A stretch of 64,000 nt of DNA from CAVZQN01 sp963837395 (GCA_963837395.1 CAWINI010000004.1:1922001-1986000), one strand, 5' to 3'; positions 33,950-43,963 are shown, counted from the stretch's first letter. Notes: generated by a model not told the origin, from the letters alone. Translations and numbers: made by a program.

Positions 33950-35358
33950 CACTTAACCGCGTAGATTGCAAATTCCATCGGACCGAAAAGGAGCTGATTT
34001 AATTTTGACATGTTGTGATTGAAAATTTCTTGTGCTTCGTTTTCAGGTTTTGAAAAAAGTTTTAGTTGTTGAACTGCCGGTACCTGGCTTGTATACAAAA
34101 TTTCCGGACGTTTGAAGCCGCAGGCATTCAGCATGAATTGTAATGTTTCAGGATGAACAGAGGTGATATGTGTGAGATCGCGAGTAAAAACCTGGGTTAA
34201 TGCAAACACTGATGAAACATTGACCGTTTCCAACAAAATCGGAGCACCAGTTTTTAATCTGACAAATGCAGCTTCTAACATCCGTAGCAGCACTGAAGCA
34301 GGAAGATGTTCAACAACCTGTGAACAAAAAATGCCGCCAAGCGAATTTTCAGGCTGCGCAAATAAAAATTCCAGCAAATCACCCTGCGATACTTCCAACC
34401 CTGCGTCACGATTCTTTTTCACCATCACTTCATTTGAGTCCACACCTTTTCCAGAAATTCCCGCTTCTTTCAACAATTCCAGAAATTCACCACGACCGCA
34501 GCCGAGATCTAATACCGGAGCGCCAATGCCTGTCTTAAAATACTTCACATATCCAACGAACTTATCTCTTACCCATTCCCGTGTTCCACGAAAACGTTCT
34601 TCAAAGAAGAAATACCTGGCTTCTTCCGTTCCGGCTGAAGTTTTGCCTGCTTTCCTATCAGTGCTCCAGGCTGCTGCAACATGCTGCAATGATCGCAAAG
34701 AAGTTTCCATGGACTGAATTGTTTTATCGCGCTGTTGTGAATCAATCTCCTGCGTTTCCAGTCGTTGATCAAGCATTTTAAATAAAACATCGGCATGATT
34801 CCGTGCCAATTCCTGGGTCTTAGCATGAAGATCAAAAAGATCTTTTCGAAATCGATTAATTTCGACCTGGAATTTGTTCAGATTTGTCGCGACATTTTTA
34901 TCTTCAACACCGATCATCTCCCGGTTCTTTGTATCAACAACAGGAATAATCCGTTGAAAATAAAGGATCAGCATGCTTTGAAAATCACGGATGGAGCCCA
35001 GCGATTGAGTTACGCCGCTGATGAGTTCATTGATCAGATGAACAACAAGCGAATTAAATTCTTTTTGCTGCTGAACTACCGGTGTAATGTATTCCGCACT
35101 TGCACCGGCCACATCTTTCCAAAAGAGGCGGTCTTCGTTGCGAATTGCTGACAATGCTTCTTTTGAAATATCCCAGCCGCGATTTAGTGCTTCTTTGACT
35201 TGATCAAGCTGCTTGGAGAATTCTGATGGCAGTGGAAATTCGCAACGTTGATCAAGCAAAGTTAGGAGTTTGCCGTATTCCTCTTCTTCTCTTTGGCGGA
35301 GATTTGTTAGCTCTTCTAACTTTTGTTGCAGCTCATCAATGGGATCGTGCGAATTCAT
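33949..35358 (-). CDS. Coiled-coil SAM methyltransferase, WbdD-like (polysaccharide chain terminator type)
   Basis: 469 aa. The N-terminal ~250 residues are strongly helical and coiled-coil; the C-terminal half is a class I SAM methyltransferase with motif I VLDLGCGRGEFLELL, the acidic GVDSN and the QVVEHLPASVLLRML / LETVNVSS segments typical of WbdD-type O-antigen terminating methyltransferases. WbdD uses the coiled coil as a length ruler; that role here is inference, supported by two adjacent glycosyltransferases. Overlaps thiG by 4 nt (ATGA). Confidence 0.85.
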   Translation of the reverse strand: MNSHDPIDELQQKLEELTNLRQREEEEYGKLLTLLDQRCEFPLPSEFSKQLDQVKEALNRGWDISKEALSAIRNEDRLFWKDVAGASAEYITPVVQQQKEFNSLVVHLINELISGVTQSLGSIRDFQSMLILYFQRIIPVVDTKNREMIGVEDKNVATNLNKFQVEINRFRKDLFDLHAKTQELARNHADVLFKMLDQRLETQEIDSQQRDKTIQSMETSLRSLQHVAAAWSTDRKAGKTSAGTEEARYFFFEERFRGTREWVRDKFVGYVKYFKTGIGAPVLDLGCGRGEFLELLKEAGISGKGVDSNEVMVKKNRDAGLEVSQGDLLEFLFAQPENSLGGIFCSQVVEHLPASVLLRMLEAAFVRLKTGAPILLETVNVSSVFALTQVFTRDLTHITSVHPETLQFMLNACGFKRPEILYTSQVPAVQQLKLFSKPENEAQEIFNHNMSKLNQLLFGPMEFAIYAVK

Positions 35359-36140
35359 GCAGGACGGGAGACACCGGAAGTTGGGGAACTGGCAGTTGCA
35401 TAAAGTTTTTTCGGCATGCGTCCTGCAAGAAACGCATCTCGTCCGGCTTCAACTGCAAGTTTCATCGCATGAGCCATCTTCACTGGATTCGTTGCGCCTG
35501 CAATACCCGTGTTCATTAACACTCCATCCATCCCAAGTTCCATGGCAATGCATGCATCTGATGCCGTGCCAACTCCGGCATCAATAATTAATGGAACTTC
35601 AGTAATTTTTTCGCGGAGGATCATTGCATTCGCAATATTTTGAATGCCCATACCGGATCCGATTGGTGCTCCTAGAGGCATTACACATGCTGCGCCGGCA
35701 TCAATTAATTTTTGAGCGTTAATCAGATCGTCGTTTGTGTAAGGCATGACTATGAATCCTTCTTTCACCAAAACACGCGTTGCTTGTAATAAAGCTTCAT
35801 TATCAGGAAAGAGCGTGGCTTCATCACCAAGGACTTCCAACTTAACAAGATTCGATAGTCCTGCTTCACGGCCTAATCGTGCGATGCGGATTGCATCATC
35901 CGCTGTATAACAACCGGCGGTGTTTGGCAAAATTGTAAATTTGTTGCGGTCAATGTAGGAAAGAAAAGAACGTTCGGATCTGTCTTGAAGATTGATTCTG
36001 CGAACCGCAACTGTGACCATTTCAGATCCGGATGCTTCTAATGCTTCTTTCATCGCATCTAACGATGAATATTTTCCTGTGCCGACAATCAATCGTGAGC
36101 GATATTCTTTGCCGGCAATAATCAATGGCTTGTCATTCAT
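35355..36140 (-). CDS. thiG: Thiazole synthase
   Basis: 261 aa TIM-barrel enzyme that makes the thiazole phosphate ring of thiamine from DXP, ThiS-thiocarboxylate and dehydroglycine. Visible: IVGTGKYSS, the Schiff-base Lys in VKLEVLGD, the phosphate loops MPLGAPIGSG and DAGVGTASDA, and MNTGIAGATNPVKMA. Overlaps the methyltransferase start by 4 nt and follows thiS by 31 bp. Its start sits next to a junction repeat copy. No TPP riboswitch signature was seen upstream. Confidence 0.96.
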   Translation of the reverse strand: MNDKPLIIAGKEYRSRLIVGTGKYSSLDAMKEALEASGSEMVTVAVRRINLQDRSERSFLSYIDRNKFTILPNTAGCYTADDAIRIARLGREAGLSNLVKLEVLGDEATLFPDNEALLQATRVLVKEGFIVMPYTNDDLINAQKLIDAGAACVMPLGAPIGSGMGIQNIANAMILREKITEVPLIIDAGVGTASDACIAMELGMDGVLMNTGIAGATNPVKMAHAMKLAVEAGRDAFLAGRMPKKLYATASSPTSGVSRPA

Positions 36141-36171
36141 AATTTAAACCTTCACCACAAAGTCTCAGAGC

Positions 36172-36393
36172 CTAACCGCCGCCTACAAAATGGACGATTT
36201 CAATTTTGTCACCCTGGTTGATAGTTCTGGTTGAATAGTCTGATTTGCTAACAATTTCAAGGTTTTGTTCAACGGCAACCGGAACGTTTCCAATTTCCAG
36301 AATTTTGAGTAAATCGGAAACAGTTGTCCCTTCAACAATTTCCATCAGGGATCCATTTACGGACACGTGAAGTTTATGAACCAGACCGGGCAA
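36172..36393 (-). CDS. thiS: Sulfur carrier protein ThiS
   Basis: 73 aa, beta-grasp fold with the C-terminal Gly-Gly needed for adenylation and thiocarboxylation (ends HFVGGG). VNGSLMEIVEGTTVSDLLKIL is typical. Overlaps the upstream unknown gene by 20 nt. Confidence 0.93.
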   Translation of the reverse strand: MPGLVHKLHVSVNGSLMEIVEGTTVSDLLKILEIGNVPVAVEQNLEIVSKSDYSTRTINQGDKIEIVHFVGGG

Positions 36394-37048
36394 CTTTTTT
36401 CCTTTTCTTCAGCATTTGTTTAATTTCATCTGAACCGTTTTCTGAAAATGCTTGAACCAGCAAAGCGGCATTGCCATCCGGAAATTCAGGAATTACAAAT
36501 TCCACGATTAATACACCGTTTCGATCGGTCTTCCCTTCGTAAACAGTGATCGGTTTTTTCACTGTGCTGATGATTTTTACAACGATCTTCGCACCCTTTA
36601 ATGGATGGCCAGTGCTGCTGCTACTGGTCTGAACGGTCAGCGTACAAGGCGAACCTTCAATGTAATCAGGAGTACCCTGAAGCGTCAACTGTAAACGTTC
36701 TTTTTCTTCCTCCGAAGCTAGATAATCGAGGATAACCTGGTCCAAACTTTTTTTTGTATCAATAATTCCTTCGGATGCTAGCGGATCATATGGTGCACCC
36801 TTATCATATTTTCCTTGTTTGATTTCGGTGATTACGTCGCGATGTTGTTCCTCGATCATGGCGATGATCCGTTTTTCATCATAGCCATCCTTGAGGAGGT
36901 CAGCATAAGTGACACGCCGTGCTTCCAGGATTTCGCCGCCCTTATAAACTAGAGTTTCGATAACAGGATTTGAGTGTCCCTTATCCTCAGTTTGGACGTG
37001 ATAAATTATCCCGTTGTAATTGATGTCAGTGTTATGACCAGTGATCAT
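36374..37048 (-). CDS. Unknown protein with C-terminal Ig-like domain
   Basis: 224 aa, not recognised. The N-terminal half has INYNGIIYHVQTEDKG and VIETLVYKGGEI; a central helical part (KSLDQVILDYLASEEE) leads to a C-terminal beta-rich region (PCTLTVQTSS, GAKIVVKIIST, VYEGKTDRNGVLIVEFVIPE) resembling a carboxypeptidase-regulatory/Big-like domain. No signal peptide. First gene of the run containing thiS, thiG, methyltransferase and two glycosyltransferases; overlaps thiS, so it is co-transcribed. Function unknown. Confidence 0.75.
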   Translation of the reverse strand: MITGHNTDINYNGIIYHVQTEDKGHSNPVIETLVYKGGEILEARRVTYADLLKDGYDEKRIIAMIEEQHRDVITEIKQGKYDKGAPYDPLASEGIIDTKKSLDQVILDYLASEEEKERLQLTLQGTPDYIEGSPCTLTVQTSSSSTGHPLKGAKIVVKIISTVKKPITVYEGKTDRNGVLIVEFVIPEFPDGNAALLVQAFSENGSDEIKQMLKKRKKVARSGS

Positions 37049-37159
37049 CCGAATAAGCAGGAAGGATTGCCAAACAAATTTTATCGTAAATCATTACTCT
37101 CGAGCTGTCAACGAATTACAGAGAGAAAGCTTTGCGGATACAATGCTTTATTGAGGATT

Positions 37160-38173
37160 ATGTCAATAGAATTCTTCGCAGAACAAAATCTACGTTATTC
37201 ACCTGAGTTCAGTGACGTTCTGGATCAGCACCCGGATTTGAAATGGATTGAGGATTATCAGAAATTTCGAAAAGATACGATGCATCGCGAAAAGCAGTGC
37301 GTGATTTTTGCTCGAAAGCGCGGTGCATGGTTAAAGCCTTTTCATTGTTATCACCAGAATCACGAATCACGATACTTCAGTCTGGATCTAGCGGAAGGCT
37401 GTAGATTTGATTGCGTCTACTGTTATTTGCAAAGTTATCTGAACAATGGCGCGCTTGTAATTTTTGTGAATCGTGATGGACTTGAAGAGGAACTTCAAAG
37501 CCTTGCTTCTGAACCAGCCTGGATTTCAACCGGAATACTTACAGACAGCTTATTAGCCGAAGAGCACTATCCGATGATTGCACGGTTGTCGCATCGATTA
37601 CCTGAACAAGCGACTCTTGAGCTACGAACGAAGTCGGCGAATGTTGGGGTCTTGAATAATCCACAAATCTCGCGCGAGAAATTAGTGGTCGCATGGTCGT
37701 TGAGTCCGGAGAACGTTGTAACAGGTTATGAATATGGGACCTCCACTCTGATGCAACGGATGGATGCCGCAAAACAGGCCTGCCAATTAGGATTTCGGAT
37801 CGCTTTTCATTTCGATCCAGTATTTCACTTTGAAGGATGGAAAGATGCTTACAGAAAGTTGTTCAGCGATCTGGAGGAATCCACATCTCAAAAGGTTGCT
37901 TTTTTATCGATTGGATTGTTTCGGTATATGCCGGATCTTGGATCGACTATCCGTAAACGATTTCCTTATCACGAAATTTTAACCGAAGAATTTTTTCCGG
38001 CTCAGGATGGCAAGTATCATTATTTGCGCAGTATTCGGAAAGAAATGTACGCGGAATTTCAGGAATGGCTCAGACCATGGAACATCCCGATTCTTTGGTC
38101 AATGGAGCCTGAGGATAAGTTAATTGAAAACTATCGTTCTTTTTCCTCGGCGCTGCTGCCGAGTGATTTTTGA
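37160..38173 (+). CDS. Spore photoproduct lyase-family radical SAM protein
   Basis: About 337 aa. CRFDCVYCYLQ is the CxxxCxxC radical SAM cluster site; the preceding CFH-type segment and following ISTGILTDSLLAEE and LELRTKSANV match the SPL family, which repairs UV-induced spore photoproduct (thymine dimers of that type). Homologues occur in non-spore formers, so the substrate here may differ. ATG 37160 has GAGG 5 nt upstream; a longer frame from 36974 would overlap the divergent gene by 75 nt. Its 3' end overlaps the convergent tatA gene by ~43 nt. Confidence 0.85.
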   Translation: MSIEFFAEQNLRYSPEFSDVLDQHPDLKWIEDYQKFRKDTMHREKQCVIFARKRGAWLKPFHCYHQNHESRYFSLDLAEGCRFDCVYCYLQSYLNNGALVIFVNRDGLEEELQSLASEPAWISTGILTDSLLAEEHYPMIARLSHRLPEQATLELRTKSANVGVLNNPQISREKLVVAWSLSPENVVTGYEYGTSTLMQRMDAAKQACQLGFRIAFHFDPVFHFEGWKDAYRKLFSDLEESTSQKVAFLSIGLFRYMPDLGSTIRKRFPYHEILTEEFFPAQDGKYHYLRSIRKEMYAEFQEWLRPWNIPILWSMEPEDKLIENYRSFSSALLPSDF

Positions 38174-38329
38174 TCTGGCTCTTTTTTGGGTGGTTCTTTC
38201 ATCCCAGATTTGAAGTTGCTGATTGCCTCGCCAATACCTCGCCCTAATTCCGGCAAACGTTTGGCACCAAAAATCAATGCTGCGATCGCTAAAATCAATA
38301 TTAGTTCAGGTATCCCAATAGGCCCACAT
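38131..38329 (-). CDS. tatA: Twin-arginine translocase subunit TatA, frameshift at the start
   Basis: One frame reads IGIPELILILAIAALIFGAKRLPELGRGIGEAI, the TatA N-terminal helix and amphipathic helix, and ends at 38131 after a Lys/Glu-rich tail. No usable start codon exists in that frame; an ATG with GGAGG upstream (38327-38329) lies one base out of frame and would give MWPIGIPEL if one G were absent. A single-base indel next to the start is the simplest explanation; an ATT start is less likely. About 65 aa. Overlaps the spl-like gene end by ~43 bp and follows selB by 10 bp. TatA is the pore-forming membrane subunit. Confidence 0.75.
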
Positions 38330-38339
38330 TTCCTCCAGA

Positions 38340-40218
38340 CTAAATAATTATACGCTCGTTTCCCATTCTGCGGGTAACCCCTTCCCTATCAAGCAGTTCT
38401 AGCAGCGGAATCGCATATTTGCGTGTCACACCAAACCTGGATTTGAAGTCTGCAACCGAGAATGTCTTTTGAACTGCTTTTAACTCACGAATCTTTGATT
38501 TGATCTCGTCCAGCGTTTTTCGATGCATGAAAAAATCGTCAGCGACTTTTACAACTTTACCCTGGCGAATCAACAAATACAGGATCTTGGTTACGTTTTC
38601 CGGTTTCTTTTGAATTTTCGTTGCTAGCTCCGCAATTCCGGGAAATTCAATCCCGGTTTCAAAAATCTTCTTTTCTAACAACTCTGACATTGCTTCATCT
38701 TCTCCACTTAACTGAGGTTTCTGACCAACCAACATTACAGCATCTTTTTGAAGTTGAATAATTCCAGAAGCTACTTCATCGGTCCAGCAATGCCTGATAA
38801 ATTTCAGGAGAAATAGTTGGCAGCTGCGAACGAAGTTCTTCTTTCGGAAAACCAGGAAGATGTGGATTTTTCTGGTGGAATGATTCAACCATCGCCCGAA
38901 TTTTTTCCAAAAACGTTTTTGCAGCAGAAGCCGATATCAGTAACAATGGACGTTGTTTCAAAATTAGAATTCCATCGGTGTTGAGTTCAAGAATATTCTG
39001 TGGATGCAATGCCATCCGCGCTCTCAAATATTTTTCGTCCGCTCCATGAATTCCTTTTTGTTCAACGATGATCTTCAACCGATCTGAATCGTTTCCTGTT
39101 TCAAATTCTTGTAACCGTTTTTGAGCTTGAGCATCGCTGCGATTGATCCGTTTGATCGGCAGATGATCAAGGATAATTCCACCACCAACCGTAATGAGCG
39201 GAGTTTGTCTGCGCAAAATGAAACGATCGTTATAGAGCGCGCTTACCGGTTTTTGCAATCGCAACTGCGCATAGGCAGTTCCGCCAGGTTGCAGTGTTTC
39301 AATGCCCAGCAATGTGATGCGGGCCAGGGTATCAGTTGCAAGATGATGGAATCGAACCAATGAGTTGTGTGCAAGCGGCTTTACTCCATTCAATAAAGTG
39401 AGTTTTACATCCAGCAAACTCGTTGGCTTCAAAATCTCGGGTTCGGTTAATACATCACCGCGAATGATCTGTTCTTTTTCAATACCCTGTACGTTCACGG
39501 AAGTGCGTTGTCCTGCAATCGCCTGATCAACGGCTTGATTGTGCGCATGCAACGAACGAACTTTAGTCCGCAATCCGGAAGGCAGAATCTCAATGGCTTG
39601 ATCTTTACGAACGCTGCCAGAAATCAGCGTTCCGGTAACAACAGTTCCATGACCTTTAAGCGTGAAGATGCGATCCACCGGTAATCGGAAAATTCCATTC
39701 GTGTTGCGAGCTTTTGTCGATTGTAACTGTTGAAGAATTCCCGATCGCAATTCTTCAATGCCTGCACCAGTGACTGCACTGACCTCATAAGTCGGAGCGT
39801 TTTCAAGAAAACTAGTTTTGACCAGATCTGCTATTTCCGCGCGAGCTAAATCAAGAGTTTGTTGGTCAACGAGATCTGATTTTGTTATCACAATGATTCC
39901 TGAAGGAATATTCAGAAGGCGGCAAATATCAAAATGTTCGCGTGTTTGCGGCATCACTGATTCATCGGCTGCAATTACCAGCATCAACAGATCAATTCCA
40001 CCGATTCCTGAAAGCATATTGCGAACAAAACGTTCATGACCTGGAACATCGATGAAGCTGACATCCACTCCATTCCAGCTTGCATGAGCAAATCCTAAAT
40101 CGATTGTAATTCCACGAGCCTTTTCTTCCGGAAGTCGATCTGTATCAACACCAGTTAGAGCTTTAACCAATGCAGTTTTGCCGTGATCAATGTGTCCCGC
40201 CGTTCCTACCACCGCCAT
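38340..40218 (-). CDS. selB: Selenocysteine-specific elongation factor SelB, frameshifted
   Basis: GTPase that delivers Sec-tRNA to UGA. GTP-binding motifs VGTAGHIDHGKT, FIDVPGHERFV, NTKSD-like ITKSD; elongation-factor domain 2 and 3 features follow, then winged helices. The first frame stops after IYQALLDR (38776); a one-base shift continues DEVASGIIQLQKDAV to the usual winged-helix end (38340). The shift is near 38776-38782 and fits one extra base. Start MAVVGTAG (40218) is preferred to 40254. Together the pieces equal a normal ~620-aa SelB. No selA, selD or selC in the window. Confidence 0.88.
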
Positions 40219-40269
40219 GACACAAAGTTTAACAAAGTAATGCCGAAGCGCCATGTTAAAATCGGACGC

Positions 40270-41430
40270 ATGGTTGCTACTGGCCTTGATGTTTTAATGA
40301 AGCGCAAAAAAATTTTGGCCGGAAGAAAAATCGGACTGGTTGCAAATCCATCATCAGTGGATTCAAAAGTACAATTCATTCTGGATTTGTTTTTGCAAGA
40401 AAAAAGCTGGCAAGTCACAGCTCTTTTTGGACCTGAACATGGAATGCGTGGAGAAATGCAAGCAGAAGAGTGGTCCAGCGAATTCAAAGATCCGGTCACA
40501 GGTCTTCCGGTTTACAGCTTATACGGTGAGCGGTTGAAGCCAAAATCTCAAATGTTAGACAACGTGGATACGATTGTATTTGACATGCAAGACGTTGGCA
40601 GCCGTTATTACACGTTCATCTACACGCTTTCATACATCATGGAAGCTTGCATGAATCGTGAGATCGAAGTTGTGGTGTTAGATCGTCCGAATCCGATCAA
40701 TGGATTGGATATTGAAGGGCCAGTTTTGAAAAAAGGCTACGAATCATTTGTCGGACGTTATCCAATTCCAACACGTCATGGGATGACGATCGGTGAGCTG
40801 GCACTTTTGTTCAAAAATGAATTTGGTGTTGATTGCAAACTTCAAATCATATCGATGGAAGATTGGGAGCGCGATTCTTACTTTGAAGAAACAAACCTTC
40901 CATGGGTTTTACCATCACCGAATATGCCGACTGTCGATACAGCGATTGTGTATCCAGGACAATGTTTGCTGGAAGGCACAAATATGTCAGAAGGACGCGG
41001 CACCACGCGTCCGTTCGAAATTTTTGGCGCACCATGGATCGATGCAAAAGCGCTGATCACTGGACTGTCTGCATATCAGCTTTCTGGTGTTATTTTCAGA
41101 CCGTTATATTTTCAGCCCACATTCAGTAAACACGCCGGTGAGCTCTGCGGTGGAGCACAAATTCATGTGATTGATCGTCATCAATTTAAACCGGTAAAGA
41201 TGACCTTATGTCTGCTCCATTGGTTATTTCAAACTCATCCGGACAAATTTCGATGGAAAGATCCGCCGTATGAATATGTAACCGATCGGTTACCTATTGA
41301 TATATTGTTTGGCAATTCATGGATGCGGGAAGAGCTGGAGAAGGGCACCCATCCTGACGACATTGAGAAGCGATTGCAAAAGAACTTGCATGATTTCGTT
41401 CAGCTTCGTAAGAAACACTTGTTATACTAA
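40270..41430 (+). CDS. Exo-beta-N-acetylmuramidase NamZ family (DUF1343)
   Basis: About 386 aa. DUF1343 proteins of the NamZ group release MurNAc from non-reducing ends of peptidoglycan fragments. Features include GRKIGLVANPSSVDS, LFGPEHGMRG, DTIVFDMQDVGSRYYTFI, VVLDRPNPING and TNMSEGRGTTRPFE. Many members are exported; here no signal peptide is obvious, and ATG 40270 is chosen because the frame from 40183 would overlap the divergent selB start. With the MurU/AmgK-like pair near 52-54 kb it would fit MurNAc salvage. Confidence 0.87.
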   Translation: MVATGLDVLMKRKKILAGRKIGLVANPSSVDSKVQFILDLFLQEKSWQVTALFGPEHGMRGEMQAEEWSSEFKDPVTGLPVYSLYGERLKPKSQMLDNVDTIVFDMQDVGSRYYTFIYTLSYIMEACMNREIEVVVLDRPNPINGLDIEGPVLKKGYESFVGRYPIPTRHGMTIGELALLFKNEFGVDCKLQIISMEDWERDSYFEETNLPWVLPSPNMPTVDTAIVYPGQCLLEGTNMSEGRGTTRPFEIFGAPWIDAKALITGLSAYQLSGVIFRPLYFQPTFSKHAGELCGGAQIHVIDRHQFKPVKMTLCLLHWLFQTHPDKFRWKDPPYEYVTDRLPIDILFGNSWMREELEKGTHPDDIEKRLQKNLHDFVQLRKKHLLY

Positions 41431-41436
41431 CTAACT

Positions 41437-41460
41437 CCGCCGGCGAGCCGCCGGCGTTAC
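41437..41460. repeat. GC-rich palindrome (GCCGGC type), copy 1
   Basis: CCGCCGGCGAGCCGCCGGCG followed by TTAC; internal GCCGGC arms. A related but diverged stretch is at 42672-42692. Confidence 0.5.
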
Positions 41461-41483
41461 AAATTGCGATACAATGAATTCCC

Positions 41484-42265
41484 ATGAATCGAAACATTTT
41501 AGTGATAGCTGGTCTCGATCCAAGCGCCTGTGCCGGCGTAATCGTTGATTTAAAGACGCTAATGGCATGGCGCATGTATGGTGTTGCTGTTGTAACTGCG
41601 ATAACAGCACAAAACACTCAGCGCGTTGATAGTGTTTATCCTGTCCCGATGGAAGTGATCGGTTCACAACTGGAATCGATCGTAGCTGACATCGAAATCC
41701 ATGCGGTCAAAATCGGATTGATGCCGAATGCAAAAACGATCGAATTGATCGCCGAACTGCTACGCACATTCAAGCTAACAAATATCGTTGTTGATCCGAT
41801 ATTCAAATCTTCGACCGGTTATCAATTTGCCGATGACAAGATGATTCAAGCTTACAAAGAAAAATTATTCCCTCTTGCAGAAGCGGTCACACCAAATCTC
41901 CATGAAGCGTCAATACTGGCGGGAATGGATGTTCATGATGTAGCAACCATGAAAGAAGCTTCAAACAAGATCCATCAACTTGCGCCAAAAATGTTGTGAT
42001 TACCGGTGGACATCTGGATAATCGCGCCCAGGATGTACATTATGATGGTGTGCGTCATACAGTGTTTGACGCTCCAAAATTAGCAACGAATCATAGTCGC
42101 GGATTGGGCTGCACTTTTTCAACTATCCTGGCGCTTCATCTTGCAAAGAAAACCAAAATTGCAACAGCGATCGATCCGGCAAAAAAATATTTAGCCCGTG
42201 CAATGGTTCATCCCTTTAAGATCGGCACAGGAAACGGGCCGATCAATCACAATGTAGCAATATGA
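41484..42265 (+). CDS. thiD: Hydroxymethylpyrimidine (phosphate) kinase ThiD, frameshifted
   Basis: Phosphorylates HMP and HMP-P in thiamine synthesis. N-terminal part has IAGLDPSACAGV, MAWRMYGVAVVTAITAQNT and VDPIFKSS; it stops at IHQLAPKML (41999). One base missing near 41985 would restore HQLGAKNVVITGGHLD, and the second frame (from 41996) carries the rest: FDAPKLATNHSRGLGCTFSTILALHLA, with the anion-hole/catalytic GLGCTFS in place of the usual GTGCTLS. Ends by overlapping the VOC gene (ATGA). Fits with thiG/thiS near 36 kb. Confidence 0.88.
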
Positions 42266-42660
42266 AAATTGAATCACTCAATCACATTGCAATGCTTGTT
42301 AAAAATGCAGCGGCAAGCGCAGAATTCTACGAACGTTATGCCGGAATGAAAACAATTCATTCCCGCGAAGAACATGACTTACACGTTCGATGGATTCAAG
42401 TTCCTGCACAAAAAGATGGCTTCATGATTGTTTTGATCGAAACACTGGGACAACTTTCCGATGAACCAGGAAACATGGACCATCTTGGTTTTTATGTGGA
42501 AAGCAGAAAGGATGTTGATGAAATTGCTGAGATGGCTCGTAAAGAAGGAATTTTAATAGAAGGTCCTGTTTATGCCGGCGAAGTCGTCGGCTACTATTGC
42601 ATCATTCAAGATCCCGACGGCTACATGGCCGAATTTTCCTGCGAACAACTCCGCGCTTAA
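42262..42660 (+). CDS. VOC/glyoxalase-fold protein
   Basis: 132 aa with two beta-alpha-beta-beta-beta modules: INHIAMLVKNAAASAEFYER-like start and MDHLGFYVESRKDVDEIAEM, ending YYCIIQDPDGYMAEFSCEQ. His and Glu ligands of a metal site are consistent with glyoxalase/dioxygenase superfamily members (H8, H-x in DHL, E at end). Substrate unknown. Overlaps the thiD stop by 4 nt, so co-transcribed with it. Confidence 0.85.
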   Translation: MKIESLNHIAMLVKNAAASAEFYERYAGMKTIHSREEHDLHVRWIQVPAQKDGFMIVLIETLGQLSDEPGNMDHLGFYVESRKDVDEIAEMARKEGILIEGPVYAGEVVGYYCIIQDPDGYMAEFSCEQLRA

Positions 42661-42671
42661 TTATCAACTTG

Positions 42672-42692
42672 TAACGCCGGCCGCGGCGGGCT
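42672..42692. repeat. GC-rich palindrome (GCCGGC type), copy 2
   Basis: AACGCCGGCCGCGGCGGGCTAA, related to the stretch at 41437-41460, in the short gap before the membrane protein gene. Confidence 0.45.
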
Positions 42693-42708
42693 AACGCTTC
42701 AAAACGTG

Positions 42709-43963
42709 ATGAAGACAAAATTAGCACTTCTTTTGTTTGCAGCTGCTCTCTGCTCATTCATCATTTCAACGCGACTCCACTACAAATTTCCTTTTCTCAC
42801 TGCAGCCGCAATCTATGCCACGAATCCGATAGTCTGGTTTTTACGGATGTGTAAGCGAAATTTATACTGTCGAAGCCTGCCTGGTATCAGCATTGTGTTA
42901 TTTGCTGTTACTTTCCTGCAGAAAACCTGAACTACTGCCGATAACATCAATTTTGTTCGGCTTAGCTGGCGGAATTCGCTTAACAACAGAAGCGTTTTTA
43001 TTTCCTGCCTATCTTTTTGTGATTTTTAAAGCAAACAAAAAAACAATTTTGATATCGATTCTGTGCATTGTGGTCTCGAATTTATTGTGGTTCGTTCCAA
43101 TTGTGTTGCTTACTGGCGGAGTAAATAAGTACATGCTGGCGGTTTTTAATCAAGGCCTTCGCGAATCTTCATTAACTGCAGGATTTGAACTTGAGTCTTT
43201 TCTGAAGATTACAGCATCATTAATTCAGGTTATTACACTGCCTCTATTGCTTTTGTTATTAATACGAACCAAAGCAATTCAATTAACACGACAAGAAATT
43301 TTCTTATTGATTGCGATCATGCCCGCTCTGTCATTTTTTCTATTCATACATTTCCCAAAGCATGGCTACTTGTTGGCAGTAATCCCTACTGTGATTGCAC
43401 TGGCAATTTCTGTATTAAGAAAGCAGCAATACAACCTGATACTTCTTTCTGCAGTTTTGTTGCTATCGATAATTTCCAATTATTTTATTTTTACAAAACC
43501 GCCGATTTACAAAACAGCTGAAGTTAAAAACGAGTTCGTAAAATCATTTATCGATCAACTAACATTTCCGAATAGACATATTCGAAATGTTCAGGAAAAA
43601 AGAATGGAATCATTTTTTGCAAAGATGGGAGAATTTGGCAATAAGAAAAAACTGTTTGTTGTAGACAGAGGATATTTTCCGAATTTCAGGATTGTTATGT
43701 ACTACTTTCCGAAAGACATGACTGTTACCTTGCTTTCCAGAAAAAGCGCCACTCTGGCTATAAACCATCAAATAGAAATTGTACGGCAGCACATTCATTT
43801 AAAGGGTGATGAAAAATTAGTGATATTGATCGGTCCTGAACCTTCGTCGGCAAAGTTTCATGCATTCAACGTTTACGAACATCAATATTATTTCGCAAAT
43901 TTGAATCAACTTCCTAAAGGTTTCAGAATTTGGTCGTTCCAATTTTTCAAGGCTACTCAGTGA
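42709..43963 (+). CDS. Polytopic membrane protein, GT-C-like, frameshifted and short at the N-terminus
   Basis: The first frame (42709-42930) reads PIVWFLRMCKRNLYCR and the second, one base away, YGCVSEIYTVEACLVSALCY; removing one T from the T-run at 42838-42842 joins them as VWFYGCVSEIYTVEA, a motif of GT-C/TMEM260-like glycosyltransferases. About 9 hydrophobic segments then a soluble C-terminal ~150 residues. Family members normally have an N-terminal catalytic region of about 100 residues with acidic residues; it is missing here and there is no room for it (VOC gene ends at 42660), so the gene seems truncated as well as frameshifted. Confidence 0.65.

Noticed and set aside
36394..37160. 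TPP riboswitch upstream of thiS/thiG
   Set aside because: No CTGAGA or ACCTGA-type conserved boxes were seen on the minus strand.
38776..42842. Programmed frameshifting or selenocysteine recoding at the broken genes
   Set aside because: The breaks have no slippery sequences or stem-loops in common, and restoring one base at each gives a normal family alignment. Assembly indels are simpler.
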